Source: Bacteroidales bacterium (GTDB taxonomy: Bacteria; Bacteroidota; Bacteroidia; Bacteroidales; Marinilabiliaceae). Taken from it: a stretch of DNA of 41,858 bases. Of this stretch, positions 7,648-14,015 are shown in pieces. The notes beneath the pieces were generated by a model. It did no database searches. It had not been told where the DNA came from and was given only the letters and a program-made list of their open reading frames with translations. The position numbers and the translations under genes are program-made. Each line of letters begins with the position of its first letter. Within the stretch, counting starts at the first letter, position 1. Location: positions 1-41,858 of the forward strand of contig JAKSLG010000021.1 of NCBI GenBank assembly GCA_024401295.1, read 5' to 3'.

Positions 7648-8634
7648 CTATTTCTTGTTTCTGTTTTTAAACTCTTCCAGGATGCCGTCGGCCATCCATT
7701 TTGCAACAGCCTCGCGGTTCGATGCCTTCAGGAACCGCTGTTGGTCCTGCGCATTCTGAATGTTACCAAGTTCGAGGAATACGGCTGGCGGATTCGACTC
7801 TTTCAAGACGTAAAGATTACGCTCGCTTACGGTCCCCGAAAAACCTCTGTTAGGCTGATGCTGCTTATATTTCTTCTCGAAGGTTTCTCTCATCGTATTG
7901 GCCAGACTCTCGCCCTTGACGCTCTTCTGATAGTGGTAAAGGAATATGTCGATGCGTTCCTTGATTGAGCGGCTGTCGAGATGCATGAATATCGCTCTGC
8001 AATATCCATTGCGTTCTGTCGCAAACAGATTGTTGATGGCTTTGCATCGCTGACGAAGGCGCTGAATCTGATCGAGCGGAATGACCTCGTTCATACACGT
8101 CTCATGGTTGTCATATCCCAGATAGGCATCGTCGCGTATGCCATCGTCCGGATCCTGTATGATGATGTGGACTTTTGCACCCCAGGCAAGCAGCTGACGC
8201 GCCAGACGCAGCATGATGTCGTATGCATATTCGTCCTCACAGAGGTCATGGTTGTTGAGCTTCGACATTGCTCCAGGGTCCGGACCACCATGTCCGCTGA
8301 CAAGGTAATACGTCGCGCCGCGAAGGCTGTGATTTTCAATCTTGACGAATTTGTTGCTCTCGCCAAGCAACGGCTCTACGGCAACGTCGTCGGCAGGCTT
8401 TTCAGGCAATGTATAGCGCACGCCAAGCAGCAAGGTGTTCTCCTTACCGAGTTTCGACTTGTTGAGCTCGATGAATTCCTTTTTGAAGACAGAAGGGTCA
8501 TAACCCTTGCGGATGAGAAATGTGCCGATGCTTTCGCCTGGTTGTGGCGTATCGGTGCGGTTTGTGTCGACTTGTGCCCAAATTAAATTCGACGTCGCAA
8601 TTAGCAGTATGTAAAATATAAACCTAAATCTCAT
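7648..8634 (-). CDS. N-acetylmuramoyl-L-alanine amidase (Amidase_3) with LysM-like N-terminus
   Basis: 328 aa, exported by a signal peptide ending near AQ (20-21). Residues 30-77 resemble a LysM (PGESIGTFLIRKGYDPSVF ... LGVRYTLP), which would bind peptidoglycan. The zinc amidase follows: LVSGHGGPDPGA (111-122, H115), the CEDEY Glu region (132-136), IFMHLDSRS supplying the second His, and VFLELGN with the catalytic Glu. This family splits the bond between MurNAc and the stem peptide during cell separation or recycling. SxHxNA in the usual family is replaced by FMHLDS, a noted variant. It has its own TAnnTTTG element 21 bases upstream. Confidence 0.88.
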   Translation of the reverse strand: MRFRFIFYILLIATSNLIWAQVDTNRTDTPQPGESIGTFLIRKGYDPSVFKKEFIELNKSKLGKENTLLLGVRYTLPEKPADDVAVEPLLGESNKFVKIENHSLRGATYYLVSGHGGPDPGAMSKLNNHDLCEDEYAYDIMLRLARQLLAWGAKVHIIIQDPDDGIRDDAYLGYDNHETCMNEVIPLDQIQRLRQRCKAINNLFATERNGYCRAIFMHLDSRSIKERIDIFLYHYQKSVKGESLANTMRETFEKKYKQHQPNRGFSGTVSERNLYVLKESNPPAVFLELGNIQNAQDQQRFLKASNREAVAKWMADGILEEFKNRNKK

Positions 8635-8654
8635 CTCGTTTTGAAATGCATCCG

Positions 8655-8662
8655 CAAAAATA
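8655..8662 (-). promoter_or_regulatory. Bacteroidetes -7 promoter element for the amidase gene
   Basis: Minus strand reads TATTTTTG (TAnnTTTG) 21 bases before the ATG, in the short gap after the Ppx stop. A clear -33 TTTG was not seen. Confidence 0.6.
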
Positions 8663-8666
8663 TGAA

Positions 8667-9599
8667 TTATTTTAAAAACTGCGTTTTTTTGCGTCCACTT
8701 CTTGCAGCTTTATTCTGGTTTTGGATGAAAATTCCATCTATGATGCCGTCAACAAGGCCAGTCGAAGGCACTTCGATCTCTGTCGCGTTCAGCGCGTGGG
8801 CAATCGTCAGGAATATTTCAGCCGCTGGCACAATCACGTCGGCACGGTCTGGCTTGAGCTTGAATTTCTCGATGCGCTCTTCAATGCTCACGCTCCTCAA
8901 ATCGTCGTATAGACTATGGAGCATCTCCGTTTTGAAGCTTTGCCCCTCTGCTTCGCGTTCGAGAGCTATTTCGAAGAGCTTGTTGATATTGCCGCCAGCG
9001 CCAACGATTGTTAGTTTCGGGTGGTCTATGGCCATCAATTCGAGGTCGCGTACCATCTGCTCCTTGACGTCGTTGTCGTATGCTCCGTTGAGGATGCGGA
9101 CTGTTCCGATTTTGTATGATGTCGTGCTGACCATTTCGCCATTGCTGATGAGGCTTATTTCGGTGCTGCCACCGCCTACATCGACATAAACGAGGTCTCG
9201 GTTCGTATCGCCGCCGGTGTGTGCCTGGCATACGATTGCAGCCTCTTCTGTGCCGGCAATCACTTCAATCTCCATGTCGAGTCGCTTGCTGATTTCGGCA
9301 GCAATCTTTTCGCCATTCTTTGCCTCGCGCATGGCCGCCGTGGCGCATGCTCTGAAGTTCTTCTTCTTGACGCCGTATAGCTTCATGATGATGGCGTAGC
9401 TTCTCAGAACTTCTTTTAGCTCAAATGCTTTATGCTCAGATATTTCGCCTATTGTGAACGCCTCTTGGCCAAGGCGCAATGGAATGCGCAGATGAACGAT
9501 TTTGCTCATGCTGCCCGTCGTCGCGTTGTTCACTCGCTTGATGAGCATTCTGACGGCGTTCGAGCCGATGTCTATGGCTGCATAATGTGTATATTCCAT
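8667..9599 (-). CDS. Ppx/GppA family phosphatase (exopolyphosphatase)
   Basis: 310 aa in the ASKHA fold. N-terminal phosphate-binding loop AAIDIGSNAVRMLI (7-20), a second loop DVGGGSTEISL near residue 142, and IVGAGGNI near 201. Family members hydrolyse polyphosphate or pppGpp, so it belongs to phosphate storage or the stringent response. The frame extends to a TTG at 9617, but the ATG at 9599 places the protein start directly before the first strand and lies 4 bases after the stop of the upstream sulfatase gene, which suggests translational coupling. About 300 aa is the usual short-form length, without the C-terminal HD-like domain of E. coli Ppx. Confidence 0.88.
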   Translation of the reverse strand: MEYTHYAAIDIGSNAVRMLIKRVNNATTGSMSKIVHLRIPLRLGQEAFTIGEISEHKAFELKEVLRSYAIIMKLYGVKKKNFRACATAAMREAKNGEKIAAEISKRLDMEIEVIAGTEEAAIVCQAHTGGDTNRDLVYVDVGGGSTEISLISNGEMVSTTSYKIGTVRILNGAYDNDVKEQMVRDLELMAIDHPKLTIVGAGGNINKLFEIALEREAEGQSFKTEMLHSLYDDLRSVSIEERIEKFKLKPDRADVIVPAAEIFLTIAHALNATEIEVPSTGLVDGIIDGIFIQNQNKAARSGRKKTQFLK

Positions 9600-9603
9600 G
9601 GCA

Positions 9604-11544
9604 TTATTCTCTGACAATCAAGTTGTTCGTGTTTATTCGCTGCATATATTGCTGTATGAACGCTTTCATCCTCGTCGTCATGGCATTGAGCATCTCAGGC
9701 TCAATCTCGGCAAGTATGTTTTCTGAAAGCGAAATGTCTGTTTTATAGCGATATGCGCGAATCACGTTCTGTCCGTCGAAGTGCAATGCGTAGTCGCCTT
9801 CGATATATTCATATCCGCCGAATTCAGGCACCCAGTGAAGCGCCAGCGGGGTGCTGCCGTTTGTGCTGAGCACGTCGCGACCGAATGCAATGTATGGCTT
9901 GTCATAGCCGAGATAAGTCATTATTGTCGGCATGATGTCAACCTGTTCTGCAATCTGTTCTTCGTCGTATCCGCATATCGTTGAATCACCTGGCGCATAG
10001 ATGATTATCGGCACCATATAAGTGCCTGTCGTTGTCTTGTATCGAGGCTTGAAATGCTTGCTCGTGTGGTCGGCCGTAATCACGAATATGGTGTTGTTGA
10101 ACCAAGGCTGCTGTTTTGCTTTTCCGAAGAAGTTGCGCAATGCGTTGTCGGAATATTCGATGCACGGTTCAAGCGGATCTTCTCCTTCTGCAAATCGGCC
10201 CTTGTAGCGTTCTGGAATGGCAAATGGCGTATGGCTCGATGCCGTGAATACCGATGTCATGAACGGCTCCTGCATTTCGCTCATCTTGTCAGCATAGAAC
10301 TGGAGGAATTCCTCATCCCAGATGGCCCATGTGCCGTCGTAGTCTGCATCGCCGTTATAGCGCGCATCCTGATTGTATTCTGTGCGACCGTAATATTTCT
10401 GAAAACCAGTTGCTTTCGCAAATGCTTCAAATCCCATCGAGCCGTTTTCTGCTCCGTGGAAAAACGCCGACGTATAGCCTTTCTCTTCACTCAGGCAACG
10501 CGCCAATCCCGAGAGGTCATTCAGCGAAGCTGGTGTTAGGAACAGCGGTTCGACAAAGTTCGGCAATGAAGACAGAACCGATGGCATTCCCTCAATACTC
10601 TTGCGTCCGTTGGCAAAAGAGTATTTAAACGTGCGTGCACTCGTCGTGATGAGCGAGTCGAGGAATGGCGTGCGGCCTTCGCCGTCGTTGTAGAATCCGA
10701 TGTGCTGCATTCCGAAACTTTCCATGATCATGACGACTACGTTTTTCGCTCTGAATGTCGTGCTGTCGCTTGGCGTATGCAGCGGTGAATAAACGGCTTC
10801 AGCCTCTTCCTCGCTCATGTAGTTCGGCGTCTTCAACGCTTTTTTGCTGAGCGTTCTGAAAATCGAAAATGGAGTGTTGAGCACGAGAGCCGATTCCGAT
10901 GGGCGATTCGTATATTTGTTTGCATCGCTTATAGTTATCGGTCTGATGGCCGTTGTGAAACCGCCTCGCATGCCGCCGATGCACAGCGGAATGAGCAGGG
11001 CCAGCGTTGCCGTATGGCCAATGTAATATGGTACGAGCTTGTTCGGTGCTGTTCCTGCGCTGAATGCTTTCCAAAGGATGATGGCGAAAATGCCAAGCAC
11101 GATGAGCAGATACCAATTGTCGATGACTTGTTCGCCAATGATGTTCACCATGTTGCCGCCTTCATTCGCAAATTCACTGAAGACGCTGAATGTCGTTCGC
11201 TTGCCCGTATATGGAAAATATGCGCAGTCGCATAGGTTTGCGCACAGACAGATGCTGTTCAGAACAACATAGAGCCATCGTGCAACGTTGTAGAACGCTT
11301 TCGTCTCCTTGATGTGGAGCGGAAGCATAAACATGACGACGAAGATGATGTTGCTATAGAGAATGGCTGTCGTGTCGAAACGCAATCCGGCGACGAAGAG
11401 CGACAGCGTATGGCCAAATGTTATGTCATCGGCATAGATGCCCCAGTTGCATATCAGAAAAAGCAATCGCGAAGCCGCATAAAGCAGATAAACGACAATT
11501 GTATTCTTCGCAAGCGCAAGCAGATTGCGTAGTGTTGATGCCAT
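9604..11544 (-). CDS. LTA synthase-like membrane sulfatase (phosphoglycerol or phosphoethanolamine transferase family)
   Basis: 646 aa. About five membrane helices occupy the first 190 residues; an alkaline-phosphatase-fold domain follows, facing the periplasm. Features: VVVMIMESFG (metal-binding Glu), FANGRKSIEGMPS with the likely nucleophile Ser in the position used by Thr/Ser in this superfamily, a TGFQKYYG stretch, and VITADHTSKH with the metal-binding Asp-His. LtaS itself makes lipoteichoic acid in Firmicutes, which a Gram-negative lacks; Bacteroidota homologues are usually annotated only as sulfatases and probably decorate envelope lipid or glycan head groups. First gene of the minus-strand run; TACATTTG lies 29 bases upstream. 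Confidence 0.85.
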   Translation of the reverse strand: MASTLRNLLALAKNTIVVYLLYAASRLLFLICNWGIYADDITFGHTLSLFVAGLRFDTTAILYSNIIFVVMFMLPLHIKETKAFYNVARWLYVVLNSICLCANLCDCAYFPYTGKRTTFSVFSEFANEGGNMVNIIGEQVIDNWYLLIVLGIFAIILWKAFSAGTAPNKLVPYYIGHTATLALLIPLCIGGMRGGFTTAIRPITISDANKYTNRPSESALVLNTPFSIFRTLSKKALKTPNYMSEEEAEAVYSPLHTPSDSTTFRAKNVVVMIMESFGMQHIGFYNDGEGRTPFLDSLITTSARTFKYSFANGRKSIEGMPSVLSSLPNFVEPLFLTPASLNDLSGLARCLSEEKGYTSAFFHGAENGSMGFEAFAKATGFQKYYGRTEYNQDARYNGDADYDGTWAIWDEEFLQFYADKMSEMQEPFMTSVFTASSHTPFAIPERYKGRFAEGEDPLEPCIEYSDNALRNFFGKAKQQPWFNNTIFVITADHTSKHFKPRYKTTTGTYMVPIIIYAPGDSTICGYDEEQIAEQVDIMPTIMTYLGYDKPYIAFGRDVLSTNGSTPLALHWVPEFGGYEYIEGDYALHFDGQNVIRAYRYKTDISLSENILAEIEPEMLNAMTTRMKAFIQQYMQRINTNNLIVRE

Positions 11545-11572
11545 CGTGTGTGAAAAAGTCTGTTGTCAGATG

Positions 11573-11580
11573 CAAATGTA
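11573..11580 (-). promoter_or_regulatory. -7 promoter element for the sulfatase-ppx operon
   Basis: Minus strand reads TACATTTG (TAnnTTTG), 28 bases before the start codon. Confidence 0.6.
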
Positions 11581-11638
11581 AGAATATTTCCGTAAGTGCA
11601 AGTCCCTCACCATCACAAATCTAATCTTCTTTTTCTCT

Positions 11639-11688
11639 TTTGTGTATGATTATGCATTTGGGTATTTATATTTGTGCATAAATATGCA
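11639..11688 (+). promoter_or_regulatory. Promoter flanked by two ArgR-box-like palindromes
   Basis: TTTG (11639-11642) and TATATTTG (11667-11674), 24 bases apart, fit the Bacteroidetes -33/-7 pair. Two palindromes of the form TGnATnnnnATnCA overlap it: TGTATGATTATGCA (11643-11656) and TGCATAAATATGCA (11675-11688). Their centres are 32 bases apart, three helical turns. This resembles the arginine-repressor operator pattern; the regulator is inferred only from the pattern. Confidence 0.45.
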
Positions 11689-11706
11689 GCATTTGTATTT
11701 TGAAAC

Positions 11707-11760
11707 ATGATGACACAAGAACGACACCTTTCGTCGTTGCAAATGAAAGTCTGGCGGTAA
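11707..11760 (+). CDS. Possible 17-aa leader peptide
   Basis: ATG-ATG start and TAA stop enclose a 17-codon frame (MMTQERHLSS then LQMKVWR) lying 19 bases beyond the ArgR-like palindrome. It may be a leader peptide or chance. No attenuator hairpin was recognised after it. Confidence 0.2.
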   Translation: MMTQERHLSSLQMKVWR

Positions 11761-11843
11761 GTTCGGGTTGTTGTTACTCGGCGAAATGATTATGGTTCCA
11801 CCTTTAAACTTTGTATGCTTTTTATTTTCTTGTTATAAATATG

Positions 11844-11851
11844 TAATTTTG
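11844..11851 (+). promoter_or_regulatory. -7 promoter element for the RidA-like gene
   Basis: TAATTTTG, 21 bases before the ATG at 11873; it lies inside the apparent upstream extension of the reading frame and so supports the later start. Confidence 0.65.
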
Positions 11852-11872
11852 ACCCTTGCAATCGTAGGAGAC

Positions 11873-13012
11873 ATGTTTTATATAGAACACAACGGATATG
11901 ATAAGGTGCTGATTCGTTCGGCTGCCTATGACGGCGAGCTTCATGCCATTGCCACGGTTTGCGATGTGCGACTCTCGTATGGCAATCAGCTTGCGGCAAT
12001 CGCAAAGGCAATCGGGCAATTCGTGATGCAGAGTGGGGCAGAGGGCTTCAAGACCGTCATGCTCCGCGTTTTCTTGAGCGATGCTGCAAATCAGGCCGAA
12101 GAAGCCGTTGCGTGTATGCAGGAAATTTGTCCGCAAAGCGCCATCGCGTATATCGAACAGCCGCCTCTCAATGGTACAAAAATCGCTGTTTGGCTCTATC
12201 TTCAGAAAAATGCCGACGTTAACCGCATTGATGAAAAAACGGTCATGGTGAAGCGTGGAGATATGTGCCATTTGTGGTCGGCCAATGTCTGCAATTCAAT
12301 GGCGGAAACTTATGCGGAGACAAAGCAACAGCTTGATTATCTTGATAATATGCTCAAAGGTCAGGGCTTGAATATCGCCGACAATTGTGTCCGCACGTGG
12401 TTCTTCGTGCAGAATATTGATGTCAATTATGGTGCTGTCGTCAAGGCTCGTCGAGAGAATTTCAACGAGAATGGTCTGACAAAGGATACTCACTATATTT
12501 CGAGCACTGGCATTGGCGGACGTCATGCCGAAAAGGAGGTCACTTCAGTGCTCGATGCATATTGTGTAGGCGGACTTGCCGAAGGGCAGATGCGGTATCT
12601 CTATGCCGCTGACAACATGAACCGCACTATTGAATATGGCGTCACGTTTGAGCGTGGCACATACGTCGATTATGCCGATCGCAGACATATTTTCATCAGC
12701 GGTACGGCCAGCATCGACAATAAAGGCGATGTGGTTGCTCCGGGCGATATCGTTGCGCAGACGCATCGTATGATTGAGAATGTTGATGCACTTCTGGCAG
12801 AGGCGGAGGCTGGTGAAAACGACCTCGCGCATATCATTGTCTATCTGCGTGATGTCGCAGACTATGTTGTTGTCAATAAGCTCTTTGCAGAGCGTTTTGC
12901 AAACGTTCCATACGTCATTACTCTTGCTCCTGTATGTCGTCCTGGATGGCTTATCGAGATGGAATGCATGGCCATAGCCAAGCGCCACTCTTCATACGCA
13001 CGTTTTATTTAG
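11873..13012 (+). CDS. RidA/YjgF-like protein (Rid family, two-domain)
   Basis: 379 aa, cytoplasmic. The C-terminal 110 residues carry RidA features: FISGTASID near 278, a DIVAQTHRMIENVDALLAEA helix, the IIVYLRDVADY strand, and CRPGWLIEMECMAIA, in which the Arg matches the imine-binding Arg of RidA. The N-terminal half is a second, more diverged domain of the same fold, as in chorismatase-like Rid proteins (FkbO/Hyg5). RidA enzymes remove reactive enamines; two-domain relatives have other activities, so the reaction is not assigned. The start at 11873 follows GTAGGAG and the TAATTTTG promoter; the longer frame to 11768 crosses the promoter. Confidence 0.75.
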   Translation: MFYIEHNGYDKVLIRSAAYDGELHAIATVCDVRLSYGNQLAAIAKAIGQFVMQSGAEGFKTVMLRVFLSDAANQAEEAVACMQEICPQSAIAYIEQPPLNGTKIAVWLYLQKNADVNRIDEKTVMVKRGDMCHLWSANVCNSMAETYAETKQQLDYLDNMLKGQGLNIADNCVRTWFFVQNIDVNYGAVVKARRENFNENGLTKDTHYISSTGIGGRHAEKEVTSVLDAYCVGGLAEGQMRYLYAADNMNRTIEYGVTFERGTYVDYADRRHIFISGTASIDNKGDVVAPGDIVAQTHRMIENVDALLAEAEAGENDLAHIIVYLRDVADYVVVNKLFAERFANVPYVITLAPVCRPGWLIEMECMAIAKRHSSYARFI

Positions 13013-13161
13013 TTCGTTTTCTTCAACGCACATCTTGCATGAGGCATTGTTTTGTGATGTCATTGTGAAAATCTTTGGCATTTGAGTTCGCATTCTCAAT
13101 TTCTACTTTTTTTGCTGTTGATTTAAAAATATAATGCATTGTATATCTGTGAGTTGTAAAT

Positions 13162-13169
13162 TAGGTTTG
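13162..13169 (+). promoter_or_regulatory. -7 promoter element for the 56-aa ORF/FecR/TonB cassette
   Basis: TAGGTTTG (TAnnTTTG), about 88 bases ahead of the ATG at 13257. No clear -33 box. Confidence 0.55.
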
Positions 13170-13256
13170 AAAAATAATCGTGAAAAAACAGATTTTCTGT
13201 ACGTGTTTATGCCGTTTCGATTGTCTTGTAAGCGTGTAACATCAAAATAAACTGAA

Positions 13257-13427
13257 ATGGAGCTTATATTCGAATTATTGGCACAGATGGCAAACGGCTG
13301 CGTGGACGGCTGTGATCCTGCGGTGTGCGATAGCGCTCTCAGCAGTGCGATCGAGGGGTTTGAAGCAGCATCTGCGGAGTTGCCTGATTCTCCAATCAAC
13401 TTCTTCGAATATGCAATATTCCATTGA
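13257..13427 (+). CDS. Small acidic Cys-containing protein, translationally coupled to the FecR-like gene
   Basis: 56 aa, unknown function. The frame starts MELIFELLAQMANGC and ends EYAIFH. It has ten Asp/Glu and no Lys or Arg at all, and three cysteines spaced C-x3-C-x4-C (15, 19, 24), which could bind metal or form disulfides. Its TGA overlaps the ATG of the next gene as TGATG, a classical coupling arrangement, and the promoter at 13162 precedes it. In related loci the gene before a FecR protein is usually an ECF sigma factor; this one is far too short and has no sigma motifs. The coupling, the promoter and the biased composition argue that it is a real gene. Confidence 0.65.
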   Translation: MELIFELLAQMANGCVDGCDPAVCDSALSSAIEGFEAASAELPDSPINFFEYAIFH

Positions 13428-13987
13428 TGTATAAAACAATGAATAATAGTGATATAGATAATATTCTCAACGATCTTGAGAATGGCAAGTTGAGCGACCA
13501 GATGCGCTCTGAGATTGCCAAGGCCATTGCCGTTGAGAAACGCAAGGAAGAGATATGGAGTAAGGTCGCAAGTCAGACGACAGCACGCAACAGCAATCTC
13601 CGCTTCCGCACATTTATGCGATATGCTGCTGCTATTTTCGTTCCGCTTGCAATTGTCGGTACGATTTGGGCTGGCGACATCCTCGGATTGTTTTCATCGA
13701 ATTCTAATGGTAATGCCAAGACAGAATTGTCTGCGCCTGCACAAACTGATGAACTTGTGAAGGATTATTCTATCAGTTTTGAACAGGCTGATTTGCAGAC
13801 TGTTGTCGCAGAACTTGAAAAGGAGTTTTCGCTTTCGGGCGTGCGTATTCTCAATGACGGCGATTCGGTTTTGGTGACGACATCGTTTGAAAATCAGCCT
13901 ATTGAAGAGATACTTGATGAATTAAAGATACATTTCGGACTAAATTTTGCACTCAGTGATGATGGTTTTCTGACAATATCTGAGTAA
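13427..13987 (+). CDS. Miniature FecR-like membrane protein with DUF4974
   Basis: 186 aa. A cytoplasmic N-terminal part of about 63 residues (helical, starting MYKTMNNSDIDNILNDLENG) would be the sigma-binding side in FecR anti-sigma factors. One membrane helix spans 64-82 (MRYAAAIFVPLAIVGTIWAG). After a linker, residues 115-186 match DUF4974, the domain at the end of Bacteroidota FecR proteins. The central FecR domain (about 100-150 aa) is absent; usual length is 300-390 aa. Start ATG at 13427 overlaps the stop of the 56-aa ORF; a TTG at 13424 is a less likely start. The TonB receptor starts 28 bases downstream, so this is probably its inner-membrane signalling partner. Confidence 0.75.
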   Translation: MYKTMNNSDIDNILNDLENGKLSDQMRSEIAKAIAVEKRKEEIWSKVASQTTARNSNLRFRTFMRYAAAIFVPLAIVGTIWAGDILGLFSSNSNGNAKTELSAPAQTDELVKDYSISFEQADLQTVVAELEKEFSLSGVRILNDGDSVLVTTSFENQPIEEILDELKIHFGLNFALSDDGFLTISE

Positions 13988-14015
13988 CTTCACGTCGCAG
14001 AAATGACGATGTGTG

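Larger units (their letters stand above)
11545..11872. other. 328-base divergent intergenic region
   Basis: Separates the divergent sulfatase operon and RidA-like gene. Holds the minus-strand promoter at 11573, the promoter with two palindromes at 11639-11688, a 17-codon frame at 11707, and the proximal promoter at 11844. Confidence 0.75.

Noticed and set aside
11768-11872. N-terminal extension of the RidA-like protein
   Set aside because: Contains the TAATTTTG promoter and AT-rich leader; the ATG at 11873 has a good ribosome site.
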